Source: Heterostelium album PN500 (taxonomy: Eukaryota; Evosea; Eumycetozoa; Acytosteliales; Acytosteliaceae). From it: DNA of 64,000 nucleotides. Position 1 is the first letter of the stretch. Each line of letters starts with the position of its first letter. Under the pieces are notes generated by a model. It made no database searches, was not told the DNA's origin, and worked only from the letters and a program-made list of their open reading frames with translations. Of this stretch, positions 1-12,300 are shown one piece after another. Location: positions 434,001 through 498,000 of the forward strand of contig NW_008805064.1 in assembly GCF_000004825.1 (NCBI RefSeq), written 5' to 3'. The translations under genes and the position numbers were made by a program.

Positions 1-726
1 CACGGAATCACACATATCATCAATGCTTCACAACAATGTAAAAATTACTTTGAGGAGCATCCCGAGCGTCCCTTTATCTACAAGAAGTTTCCACTGCGCG
101 ACATCGCCACGGAAGACATTGGCGCAGTGTTTCCACAGGTCATAGAATTCATAGAGTCCGCTATAGCGTCGAACGGCAAGGTGTTTGTTCACTGTCAGAT
201 GGGTGTCAGTCGCAGTCCTTGTCTGTGCATGCTTTGGATCATGCACTCGAGGCGGTGCTCGTTTGACGACGCCAACGACGCGGTCCGTGCGATCCGTCCA
301 ATCAGTCGTCCGAACGCCGGCTTCCAACTGTGCCTGATGAACTGGGCAGTCAAAGAAGGTCTGCAAGAACCCAATAGTTTTCGCTCGGCAACCACAACAT
401 CGTCGTCGTCTTCAATAAGCAGCAACAATTCTTCACCACTTTTGTCACCGTTGAACTCACCGAAACTCGCATTTTCCAGTCTGGCAATACACTCGCCGCA
501 TCATTCACCGCTGAGTGGCAGCTCCAACAGCATACAACATTTCAATAGTATACCCTCCTCACCTTCGTCATCTTCACCGAAAATCTGTAAATTACCAAAC
601 ACCAACAACACTTCAAACGCAACTCCAACCTCACCATCGTGTGCTCCAACCATCCCATGGGAATTTTCACAAAACTCCAATACCTCCATTCCTTTATCGA
701 CGGCAAACCTAATAATAGATCAATAG
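1..726 (+). CDS. dual-specificity protein phosphatase, 5' partial
   Basis: The reading frame is open from base 1, so the start lies upstream of the window. The visible part opens with a typical DSP beta-strand segment (GITHIINAS). The signature HCQMGVSRS, matching HCxxGxxRS with catalytic Cys and Arg, lies at about nt 190-216. The next helix includes ANDAVRAIRPISRPNAGF, the usual RP..PN.GF element. The catalytic domain ends near nt 360. The remaining ~120 residues are Ser/Asn/Pro/Thr-rich low complexity, as is common in dictyostelid proteins. Family knowledge: DSPs dephosphorylate pTyr and pSer/Thr, often on MAP kinases; the substrate here cannot be inferred. The stop is TAG at 724-726. The missing N-terminus could hold further domains. 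Confidence 0.88.
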   Translation, partial: HGITHIINASQQCKNYFEEHPERPFIYKKFPLRDIATEDIGAVFPQVIEFIESAIASNGKVFVHCQMGVSRSPCLCMLWIMHSRRCSFDDANDAVRAIRPISRPNAGFQLCLMNWAVKEGLQEPNSFRSATTTSSSSSISSNNSSPLLSPLNSPKLAFSSLAIHSPHHSPLSGSSNSIQHFNSIPSSPSSSSPKICKLPNTNNTSNATPTSPSCAPTIPWEFSQNSNTSIPLSTANLIIDQ

Positions 727-971
727 CAATAACAACAACAATAATAATAATAATATTAAAATAAAGAGTAGACTATATTATATAAATATATATATTTCAA
801 ATTAATATCTAAAAGATTCATTCAATCATCATCATCATTTCTTTTATATTGTTATATAACTATATTAAGATTTATTAATAATAATCATTTTGATTTTAAA
901 GTTTTTTGTTTTTTTTTTTTTTAGGTTTTCCTATATTCTTCTTCTTCTTCTACTACTAATTATATTCAAAC

Positions 972-1905
972 TTAATCTGCACCTGTCATTCTCTTTACTT
1001 TTAACATAACACTGTCTTTTGATGGGTCATATGGGTGATCCTTTGATGGAATCTCTAAAATAGTTGGGATAACTTGATTATATTCATCGATCAATGGTCT
1101 AATCTCATCTGCAATCTATATACATAAAGATAAGAAAAGAATACGTTCGTTAGAATTCTTTTGAGTCTACAGTAAAACGTTTACTTAAGTTGTAGAGTAG
1201 AATCTATTGTGGTATCATACTTTTTGTGAAATCAAAATGATGGCAATGTCATTTCTTTGGGTGAAGTTTTTAAATGATTGTTCGATTTTAGAGATTGAGG
1301 TTTCTATACATAACAATGAATGAATGTTAATAATTAATAATGAGATCAATGATCTATCATAATAAAACTGGTATAATTAACACATACTGTTGTCAACTAC
1401 AAGGAAATTTTCAGTCTTTTTCTTATCTTTTTGACCACAACCAGCCAAAAGGAAACCTGTAACGATATCCTAAAGTAAACAGATAAATAAAGAATATTTG
1501 ATATTAATAAAAATGTTTTGTTTTTTCATAGTTTGTCGTTTTCATTCATTCATTTATCTATTCATCCTATTTATAAACAAATGTCATTTATAAACATATA
1601 TCCTTTATCAAATATGATGCTCTATTAGCACAGACTGATTCCAATAGAATCGATCTATATATATATATTGATTGTTTACTCATATCATATTATCTAATTT
1701 TATGACAGCGTTTCTGCTACTGATTTATTTGTTGTGTAAAGATATCTATCATTTCGATGGTGATTGCCAACTGAATGTTATATTGTAACTGATCGAACAT
1801 AAATGAATGAATGAATGAATGAATGAATGAATTATGATTTATGATTCTTACTTCATCACCAATTACAGCGACCAAAGCATTCTCTGTCATATTCTTGGCA
1901 GCCAT
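972..1905 (-). CDS. vatF: V-type proton ATPase subunit F
   Basis: Four exons on the minus strand: 1905-1852, 1469-1388, 1303-1221 and 1115-972. They join in phase to 120 residues, the normal length of V-ATPase subunit F. The product starts MAAKNMTENALVAVIGDE and continues DIVTGFLLAGCG, then an acidic/basic KKKTENFLVVD segment, ISKIEQSFKNF, DIAIILISQ, and IADEIRPLIDEY...PTILEIPSK near the C-terminus. These are the conserved subunit F blocks. Family knowledge: subunit F belongs to the central stalk of the V1 sector, coupling ATP hydrolysis to proton pumping in contractile vacuole and endolysosome membranes. Intron 1 is the longest (382 bp) and carries an (AATG)n tract. The gene is divergent from the proteasome subunit gene downstream. 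Confidence 0.92.
1802..1831. repeat. (AATG)n microsatellite in intron 1 of the V-ATPase F gene
   Basis: About seven consecutive AATG/GAAT units lie inside the first intron of the subunit F gene, close to the donor site of exon 1. Confidence 0.85.
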
Positions 1906-2964
1906 TTTATTTCTTTTCTATATATATATTTAATATTATTAAAAGTGAAATGTACAACTACAATAATGTCGGGAAGAGAAGAGAGATAGATCTATCTTGT
2001 TATAATTAAATATAGAATAAAAAAATGAAAAACAAAAAAAAATTAAAATTAAAAAAAAAAAAAAAAAGGCTAATTGCGACAATAATAGTGAGAGAGAGAG
2101 TGAAGCGTAGGAAGGAAAAGAAGTCTCTCACACAGTCAATACATCTGAAGCCTGAAAAAAATCAAAAAAATATTATTTTTTTGTATTTTTATCATTTTGT
2201 TATGAAGCAGCCACCTTGTTTCGTCAAAAAACTAAAACAAAAAAAACTAAACAAAAAAATGCTTTTGAAAAATCTCATGAGAACAGACCAGGATTGATAC
2301 AAAAGTCAAGCAATTCACTGGGTATTCACACAAAATGGAGCAATTAATTAATGATTTTATTTTATTTACAAATGTGTATTTTTATTTGCAAATGTTAAAT
2401 TGAAAAATGAATAAAATTCAATATAAATTATAACTACTATCTTACATTATTATTACTTTCAAAATAATAAATGTTTTGTAACATAGAAACCATCAATTTT
2501 GTCATATTATTATTATAATAAATAAATATGCCATATCTTTGTTTGTTTTTAAAGTATTGATAATAAACTTTTATTTAGATAAAAATGACATTTTTATAGT
2601 AACAAAATCTTTAAGCTATATTATTGTACTTATTTGTGTAATCTAAACTTTATTCGAGTAATAATACATATTCCTGACGAATTCATTACCAATAATATTG
2701 AATCTTAATAATTATTTAATTTAATTGATTGTTTGATTTGAAATCAATTAAAAAACATTATATTATTGAAGTTCATAAAAACTAGATGAGCAAAAATTTT
2801 TTAATTATTTAAAAAAAAATATTATAAAAATGATTAAAAAACTTGTTTGAACATCACCACTATTTTGAATTAAATTACTTTTTTTATTTTATTTTATTTT
2901 TAATAAATTTATATATTGTATTATCAATTTTTCAAACTATTTGTACACAGTTATATAAAAAGAT
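1906..2964. other. AT-rich divergent intergenic region
   Basis: About 1.06 kb separates the divergent V-ATPase F and proteasome beta genes. It holds A-runs (2039-2067), AT-rich spacers and a purine-rich patch near 2090-2130. A short lysine-rich open frame (2025-2297) is explained by the A-runs. No convincing gene is seen. Confidence 0.6.
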
Positions 2965-4047
2965 ATGTCATCGAAACACTTTAGATTTCCAGTATTTGGT
3001 CAAGTCGACTACTTTGGTCAACCACAACACTCGGCAGCTTCATATACACCATCAGAAGAGAAACAAAGAACAACGTATGTGTCTATCTTTAATTCAAAGT
3101 TAATAATAAAGTGAATTATCTTTTTTTTTAAAGATAGAAATAAAAGATAGTTTATTTTATTTTATTTTATTTTATTTTGACAAATATATTAATTTAATAT
3201 ATTTATTTATTTAGTGATCCAATTGTAACAGGTTCATCTGTTATTGCTATCAAATATAATGGTGGAGTTGTTATGGGATGTGATACATTGTGTTCCTATG
3301 GTTCGTTGGCCAGATTCAACAATATCCAGAGAGTCAAACAGTTTGGTCCAAAGACTATCGTTGGATACAGTGGTGAACACAGTGATTTCCAATCGATCAC
3401 TCAACTTCTAGATGATTTAGTGTAAGTTGACATAGTCTGTTACGTGGACACTCTCTTTCTATTATGATAGATAATGAAGATACTAACATTAATATTGTTA
3501 TACTTTTATAGTATTGATGATCAATGTATAGATGATAAATCTCAACTTAGCACAGAGGAGATCTGGAATTATTTGGCACGTGTACTTTATAACAGAAGAA
3601 ACAAAGTCGATCCATTGTGGAATAATCTCGTAGTTATGGGATTCGATAAGAAAACAGATAAGAGGTATGTTAATGTTATTGTTTTCGGCTAGTTGTTTAG
3701 TTGATTGCTTAATATACTAATGAAATAAATGCATATCTAGCTTTTTGGGTAAGGTAGATCTCTATGGTACATGTTTCAAAGACGATTATATTGCAACTGG
3801 ATACGGTCAACACATTGCTTTGCCATTGTTAAGAAAGGCTTACTCACCAGATATGACTTTGGAGCAAGCACAGAAATTGATTACCGATTGTTTGCGTGTT
3901 TTGTTCTACAGAGATGCAAGATCATCAAAGAGAGTTCAACTTTCATACGCCAACGCCAACGGTATGGAAATCTCTGCACCAATCGAATTGGAAACCTACA
4001 ACTGGGATATCGGTGAAGCCGCTGTCAAGTCATTCGACCAAGTTTAA
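2965..4047 (+). CDS. psmB4: 20S proteasome subunit beta type-4 (non-catalytic)
   Basis: Four exons, 2965-3074, 3215-3421, 3512-3664 and 3741-4047, join in phase to 258 residues, the size of PSMB4 precursors. After a ~37-residue N-terminal segment comes TGSSVIAIKYNGGVVMGCDT, the start of the mature beta fold. It is followed by SYGSLARFNNIQRV, TIVGYSGEHSDFQ, VLYNRRNKVDPLWNNLVVMG, a TGYG...PLLRKAY block, and RVLFYRDARSSKRVQL. These match PSMB4 rather than the catalytic beta subunits. Family knowledge: this subunit sits in the inner beta ring and lacks the active-site chemistry. Exon 1 contains the start and propeptide; the second exon begins in the propeptide/mature junction region. It is divergent from the V-ATPase F gene. 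Confidence 0.93.
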
Positions 4048-4347
4048 TTTAATTAACATAACAAAACAATAGCAATAACATAATCATAATAACAACAAAC
4101 AATTTAGTTTAGTTACCTTTTTTTAAATTAACATAGCAACAACACATAAATCATATAACAAACAACAACAACAACAACAAACAACAAACAACATGAACTT
4201 AATAGTTACATTATAATATATAATCATTCATTGAAAAAATAAAATATTTTAAATTTGTACAAATTATTATTTTAGTTGTTTTATTATTATTAATTTAAAA
4301 CAGTTTGTTAGATTGGTTAAGGTTATGATGTTTATCTTGATATGATA

Positions 4348-5367
4348 TCATGGTTTATAGTTCTTTCTTATGAAATCTCTTGATCTAAGATCGGCTTGTC
4401 TAACTGGTTCTGGTACTCTGTTGGTTGTTGTGCATGCTCTGATGATTTTGAGTGAGGAATCGAGTGAGAGTCGATGGCCTTGCGAGATGAATATAGCGTT
4501 GGTACTATTGCTATGACTGATGACAGCAGCACCCCAAATCTTACCGGATTCACCTTGCAACGGTAGATAGTCGCCTGCACTCTTACAGTGTTTGGCAACG
4601 TCGAGTTTCACTTGTTTACTGCTCATGCCATCGACGCAAAAGAATGTTTTGCCGACACCTATCGTTGGCAGATCCGCCAGAACACCGAGATGGCAGGCCA
4701 GTCCAAAACCACGAGTATGTAACATTCCGTTGCCATCGACAAGCAATACCTGTGGGAAGAGTTCAGGTCGCTCCGTTTTGATTCGTTCTATCAGTGGTAT
4801 CAACGAGGGACACTCTCTAAACGCCAAAAACCCAGGAATATATGGAAGGGTCAGCTTTACAAACTCATAGATCTCATAGACGACCTTTAGCGATGGATAC
4901 TTTAAAATTACAATCGATGCACATGCATCCTCCATATTATCTTTTACAAAGCTAATATCTACACCTCCAACATATCTTAGTTTATTACTTTTATTTGGTG
5001 TTGTAGAGGCTGCTGCTGTAGATGTTGTAGTAGTAGCAGTAGTAGTAGTTTGTTCTTCTTTTTCATCATCATCATCATCTACCTCTTCGATATCTATTTT
5101 ATCTTCTTCTGTTTCATCAGATGTAGTAAAAGGTATTTCAAAATCTACATTATCTATTTCAATCATCTGTTGTTTCAAATCATTCTGTACACTAAATTTT
5201 ATTCAACATTATAATAGATTTAATAAATCAATCTTTTTAAAAAATCATACTGGTCATACTTACTTTTTCCATTCATTTTCAAACTCTTCAAATTCATTTG
5301 TTTTCCCTTCTTTGCTCGCATTTTCGCGCTCATTGCCACTATTTTCAACTCTTAATAAATACTCCAT
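4348..5367 (-). CDS. endonuclease V
   Basis: Two exons, 5367-5264 and 5191-4348, give 315 residues. An N-terminal helix resembles the EWK/LWKxEQ start of eukaryotic EndoV. It is followed by an acidic/Thr-rich insert (about residues 45-85) absent from bacterial enzymes, then the catalytic core. Core motifs are YVGGVDISF (metal-binding Asp), LPYIPGFLAFRECP (with the Glu), LLVDGNGMLHTRGFGLACHLG (metal Asp and conserved Arg-Gly), and TIGVGKTFF. Family knowledge: EndoV cuts one bond 3' of inosine, mainly in RNA in eukaryotes. All metal ligands I can identify are present. The start is the ATG in the first exon; the open frame of exon 2 alone lacks an ATG at its upstream edge. The C-terminus is basic (RSRDFIRKNYKP). 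Confidence 0.92.
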
Positions 5368-6368
5368 TATTATTATTCGACTTTATATGTTTTAATGAAT
5401 TACATGTAGTCAATGAATTAATTGCAAATTGACTATTTTTTTTTTTTTTTTTTTTTGTTAAAAATGAAAGAAATGATATCCCTCTGATTATTTCAAATGA
5501 ATATGAACTTACATGGGTATGTCCAAGAAATTAATTATTCTTCACTCAATTCAAAATTTCGATTCCAAAGGAAATAAACCAAAATATTGATCATTTTTGA
5601 ATTTAAAAAGACATAGAAATAATTAATTTATTTCAATAAGTTGTGTTATGTTAAAATTAACATGGGCTCAAAGAAAGCTAAAAAAAAAAACAATTGGGAA
5701 ATGTGAATGACAAAAAAAGCCAAAAGATGAAGATAAATGTCTCTTTAATATTTGTAATTACAACGATTGTTTTTGATTGAGATAGATTTTCAGAACGATC
5801 AAACAGCACTGACTTGATATCTTAGCTCGATAAAATTCTCTTTTGTTTCGCTCACATGTTTGTCAAGATATTTTTGCAAACCAACAAAAAAAAAAACAAT
5901 CACGTTTCTCTTTTATCTTTTTGCACATTGGTGATGATCATTGCTTTTTTGTTTTTTTTTAGCTATTAATAACTCACGACAATATCACAAAATGATTGAT
6001 CTTTGCATTCCAATCTTCATTGTATCAATAAAATAAGGAACGAACGAATCAAAAAACAAAACGAATATAATATCTCTCACAGACTAAATCAAAAAATGCA
6101 CAAAGTAATTACTTTGTTTTGATAAAAGCAATGATCATTTACATTATTGTTTAAAAATTACAAATATTTTAATAGATAGATAATAATTAACGTTCATCTT
6201 ATTGTTATTATTATCTAATTATATAAAATATTTAAATTATTATTATAAATAGAATAGGATTTTTGTTTTTGCAACAAACAACTTTATTATTATTTTAATT
6301 TATTTAAACAAAAAAAAAAAAAAAGTTAATTTGTTTAATTCAAATTATTCATTAAGCAACATCGAACG
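5368..6368. promoter_or_regulatory. divergent promoter region between endonuclease V and the DNase II-adhesin gene
   Basis: This is 1.0 kb of AT-rich DNA. It contains a perfect 16-bp palindrome (6101-6116, CAAAGTAATTACTTTG). It also holds a perfect 15-bp inverted repeat with arms at 5934-5948 (ATGATCATTGCTTTT) and 6124-6138. Long T runs occur at 5438-5456 and an A run at 6310-6323. A regulatory role is inference from symmetry and position only. No coding sequence is seen. Confidence 0.4.
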
Positions 6369-9300
6369 ATGGCAGTAAATAGGAAACTGTTATTGTCATT
6401 AACGTTGTTGTTGATGACGCTGGTGGCGTCAACATATGCCGCTACCAAACTTAGCTTTTTCCTTTTAGATATAGAAAAAGCTGTCACTCCAGGATTTCAG
6501 TGGTTTGTTTTAAACTCGGGTGTCGACTTTGTGGCTGAGGGTCTGTTAGATATAACAAAACTCAAAGTGGTATTTGCCCATACTGGATCACCAATGACCT
6601 GTCAAAACATTAAAGCATCCAGAAAAAATGCCAAAAGTACTTTTCATGTAGAATGCACATTGACATTCTGTGGAACATATGATATCGAGTTTGGAAAAGA
6701 AAAATTCAAATATATTCATTGTAAGTATTATAATATATTATGTAAATAATTTTTATTTTTATTTTTAAATAAGAATACTTGAATTTATTATTAACTTATT
6801 TGTTTATTGTTTTGTTAAACAAGATCCAACTAATATGAATGTACCAAGTAGATTATCAGTTGGAGCAACAACGATTTTTACAGCTGACAATGTTCGTGGT
6901 ATCAAGAATTACACTTTAGATGGCATCGTCGGTACCACTTTCATCAATTACATCAATGAAAACACTATGAGTTTTCAAGTTCCGGTCGGATTCCCAATTG
7001 GCAACAATAATTTAAAATTCTTTGGACGTCGAGACGAATTATTGTTTGGACCACTCAAAGTCCAACTATTTGGTATGTCCAACTTTTAGTTTTGTAAATT
7101 TCAATCCAGTCATTTTTATTAAATTATTTTTTATTACTTTTCAGCTATATCTCTAGACATGGTTGAGGTCGTTGACTTTGTTGATGTTCCAACTATAAAG
7201 ATCACTGGTAAAGGTTTAGAAAATTTGGGTTCTCCTCCAATCGTCAAAATGACTGATACCACTGTTAATCCTCCAGTCGTTACCAATTGCTTTGTCAAGG
7301 GTAAGTCAACCTATAACACCATACTTTGCCATCCAACAGCCACAATGCCTAGATCCTACAAAATCCAAGTATATTTAAATAAATATGGAGTGGACTTGAG
7401 CCAAGACGATTTTAAATTTCGTATGTATTATTATTTTAAATAGAACAGTACCATTCTATCCTTCCTTATTAATATTAATTCATTTATTTATTTCCATAAA
7501 CAATATCTATATAGATTCATCGCTTTTTATTAGAGATAGAGTATTTAATCCAACCGCCCAAAAAAATATAATGGTAGTCTATACTAAAGAAATTGTCGCT
7601 GGTGTCGCACCGCAATTTTATGCTTCCACAAAATTACTCACATCCAATCTTCTGGCTCCAAAGGTATTGATATTTAATGACTATTATTATCAAATCAATG
7701 TCGACATGCCAGCAGAAACAGATTTTTCTTCACCAAATGCAAACCATCAATATGATATCGTTATGGTTTGGTCACCCAACCCACCCGTAGTCATTCCAAG
7801 TACATCCATTCCAATTTCATTCTCCCAATCCAATCCTGTCATTACCAAGATCTATCCGCCCGCTGCCAGATACTCATTCCAAAATTTCGCTACCGATCCA
7901 GTGGTAACACAAATCACCATCTATGGAACTGGATTCGATTCTAGAATCGCACCACAAATTCAGTTCACTGGAGAAGGTCCTTTTACAGGAACATTCGATT
8001 GTGAGACCATTCAAATCAGCACTTCTTATCTCACTTGTTTCATCAAGAGTCAATATGAAATCGATACCAAAGTCCGATTAATCTATAATAGTGCTATTCT
8101 ATCTGCTCCATTCCCATTCACTTTCTTTGGTCTGTCTTGTTTAGGTCGTTCGCCAGACCTCAACGTTCCGAATCTTCCAGTGGATTGGTCGTTTACCTAT
8201 AAGTTTCGTCAGAACGATAAGACACCGATTGATGAAAAAGACAGTTATCTCTATATTGACAATAAATACGATCTCAATGTCGAGCGACATCAAGGATTGA
8301 CCGATATCACCAGATCATTATCACCAATGGCAGCGACATTCGATCAAATCAAATATGGTTATTCCTATTACTTCTACAATGATCAGGTTGGAATGCGTAA
8401 CCCCGACGGTTCCATTGTGAATCCCAGCGTGGATCCACTCCACCTGCACAGTATTTATAAAAATTCCGACCCTGGACATACCAAAGGTTTGGTTATTTAC
8501 GATCACGATACTGGAAGTGGTCTTCACATTATCCATTCGCAACCCTACTGGCCAGCTTTCACATACAACGGTCCGAACGCTCCGAACCCCGGTGTTCCAT
8601 TCACAAAAAAGGCGCCATATGATTACTATGAAATCAATACACCTAATTGGCTTGGTGATAAAAATCTGAATCAACATTTCTATTGTTATACTTTCGGTCC
8701 TTCTAACGACGATAAGACTGGAATCAATATTGTTTCTCAATACATTGGCCAGAATATGCCATTGATATTCCAATCGGTCAACAAGGGAGTCGCAACACGA
8801 TTCACATTACTATACAAACTCATAGCTACCGGTAGTACAAACGATGGTACTACACTATCAATACTTCCCATTAAGAGAGTAAGTCTGTTGATTAATAATA
8901 TTTTTTGTTAATTTTTAATTGGACATTAACGTTTTGCTTTATTTTCCTCAATTTCTCTTAGATTTGTGATCAAGCAACTTCCACACCTCTCACAGACCTT
9001 AAGGATAAATGCTGGTGGCACACCGACATGACAACTAAAAGCGGTATCCCATTGAATATCTTTTCCAAATCATCAAATACTTACCATGAAAAGAATGTTA
9101 TTATGAAGGCGGCAAGTCATGCCCAAGGTGCTCTTAATGTAGAGAAAGATCCCAATATAAAGTACCTATTGAAGGGTTTCGATATCTATGAGAAAATGCT
9201 TGAAACTTTTAATCCGCCTTCCGTACCACTTATACCTGAACGACCGTTTTTTGTTCAGTCTCTTCAGATGGGTGGTTCCAGGAGAGCTTACCAAAGAGTG

Positions 9301-12300
9301 GATCCTCAAAAATTATTGGCAAATGTAGAAGACTCTCTGGAAACCTACCGTCCTGAGTATCTTCAGGAGGGCTACGTTCACCATTCCGACAGAGACCATT
9401 CCAAACTGATGTTTAACATGCGTCCACAACCATGGTCAAACGAAAGGTTTGACAATATTTTCTGTGCAGGTGACAGCAATCGCCATCACGGTCAAGGTAT
9501 ACGTGGAGGTGGTGCAGCCTGTTTCGTCAGCAAGGAGCTAGTTAGCTATTTTACGAACAGAGTTGGTCGTTATTCCAATATTAACAGAGGCGCTTTACAG
9601 CATACATTTGTCATTCAGTCACACAAAATGAGTACTCTTCCCACTTGGTTAAGAATGGCCGTGATCAGCATAAAGATTACGACCTCAGATCTTATTCCTA
9701 CAACAATACCAGAGGGTAGCCTTTTTGAAACTCTCCGGCAAGTAGCATTCGATGGAGTGACAAACGAGATTATTCCAACTTATCCAGCAACCTTATCGGT
9801 TTTGGACAAAAAAGAAACTTTCTCAGTGACCATTCCTATTTACCGTAGTTTGCCAAGTTCGCAATTCGAGTGGGCTCTAACGTGGCCAGTCAAAACCAAA
9901 TCACATGTCCACCCAATTATTATCAGACAACTGATGGCAATGAAAACCCCAAAATTTGAATTGTGTTATTGCGCTGCCGAGCCATGTAACCTTGCTAATG
10001 CCATGCGTCTTGATACAAGAATAGATGTTGCCAGTGGCGACCTATTTGAGGATGTTTCATATTATGCATTGCAGACATACCAAAATTACTTATCATATGC
10101 TGTACCAGCAGAAAATCCATTGATATTTATCAACGAATATCTAAGATTAGTTCAAGACAAAATTCTTTTGCCAAGTATTCCAAGCTTTGTTATAGTGCAA
10201 TCAAATGGACCGACCAGATTACAAAATAATATTCTCTATCTTAAAGATTTGACATGTAAAGAGGAAGTCGCATATGCATTAACCTTGAAGATTATTGATA
10301 CACTTTTGCTTGGTAAAACTGATGTTGACAAAGTAGTTCTTCAAGGAATGGCATGGGCAGTCTCCAAAGTTTTAACCAACGTATGTACATAGCTATTATA
10401 TTTAAATTTATTTTAATCCATTGTTATACTTATTGTTTTATTATTTACTATTATTTTAGTTAGTTACCCTACAAGGTGGGTCAATAGTAAGTGAATGTTT
10501 CTCAGAGAATCCAGAAGGTGTGGCTGGTATTGATTTAGAGGGCTCACAAAATAGAATCCCTCCTCCGACTGCATATTGGTATGCTGCCACATTTTGGGAT
10601 TGGATGGATATATTGGATGATGATGATAAGGGTCCTTATCCTAAATCAAAGATCGGTGATTCCAACAAACCAACGTTAATTCCATGGATCAATTTCTTAG
10701 TAAATGTTCGATCTTGTCAAACTATCAAGTCGCTCTATGATTCATTGGGTGGATTCCTAAATACAGCAAATAAGAATATCATGTTTTATAATGGATATAG
10801 AGATCCTTCAGTTCCTCCTGCACCAGTAGTTCCTCCTGTCATGGCCAGCCGTTTCAATTTATTATTCCAATTAACATCGGATAATATCCCATCTTATACC
10901 TCTGATGTTCTCAAAGAGTTATTAGTTGATCCAGGTTATTTCACCATAGACCAATTGAATGACCTTGACCAGACTGAAATGGACAAGATTTTCGAATCCC
11001 TTGCACTTTGGCACTCCTCCAACGTGACAAACTATGGCATCAAAACGATCTTGGAAGCACCAAAGAGTTCAGCACAAGCAAACAAACCTCTTCAATTCTT
11101 GTCATCTCTCCTCCTCATTAATCCATTGGAACCATTCAGTATTTGTGAATCATCAGATCCATCGATCTTGAGATTATGTGATCCATTCTCCTTGGTTTCA
11201 CTCACCAATCTATTGCAAACTCATATCTATTCTCACCATGAGCTACTATCATTGGAATCAGACCTAAAGTTCTATTACATTGATAGTAAAACAGCAGGAT
11301 CACCGGTGTTGGCAATTGCAACACTCAAAGGTAGAATATGTGATTTCACACTTGTCACACCACCACTGAACACAATTCAAATTCAAGATAGTCTTTGTTT
11401 GGGAAGTGGTCCAGTCATTTATGGTGTTTCTGCCCCCAGTTTGAGACCAACCAACGGTAACTATCCATTGGATGTCTATGCATTCCATATCAAGCCAGGT
11501 ATGATAGTGAGCATTGGAGATCAAGATTGCCTTCAATCCAACTATATCAACAGTACATACATCCAATGTGTCGTACCACCTGGTTCTGGAATTCAATTCA
11601 TTTCCATTTATGATGAATCAACCGATTCATATGATTCTCAATCGACAGGGTTCACATTCTCATATGATTGTAAGTAGTTTTATTTTTGGTTTATCTTTTA
11701 TTTACATTAAAACTAATTTTATTTTTATCCAAATAGTACCAACTGTTGATTCCATTTCACCAATAATTATCCCAACATCTGGATCTCAACTCACCATCAA
11801 TGGTAAAAACTTTGGAACAGACAATTCAACAATTTCAGCTACCTTTGGTAATATTCGTCTAAATCTTGTATCAGTAAACCATACTAGCATTATCGTTGAT
11901 ATTCCAGCCGGAACAGGATCAAAATTATTCATATCGTTGAAGTTCAATGGATATACCATTCCAAACACTCTTACTTTCTCTTACCAAGTCCCAGTTATTA
12001 CATCGTTCACTCCAACAACTGGTAATGCATTGGATATCTTGAGAATCGATGGTTCTGGATTCGGTGCCAATGTGACAGGTGTCAAAGTTTTTGTTGGAAT
12101 CAAAGAATGTACTATTCTTTCAGTTTCAGATTCAATTATTAACTGTAGACTACCAGTTGGAATCGCCAACAAATACATTTCAATCCAAACACCAAACACC
12201 CAACTAGTCATGTCAAGCCAATACTTTAGATATAAATCATCTGTAATCAACTCACAATCGGCATCGATTCCAACACTTGGAGGATTAATGCAATTCAGAG

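Noticed and set aside
2025-2297. Lysine-rich plus-strand frame of 90 codons
   Set aside because: Produced by A-runs in AT-rich intergenic DNA; codon use and composition are not those of neighbouring genes.
5191-5200. Endonuclease V starting at the second exon
   Set aside because: That exon has no ATG at its upstream edge, and joining exon 1 restores a conserved N-terminal helix and an ATG.
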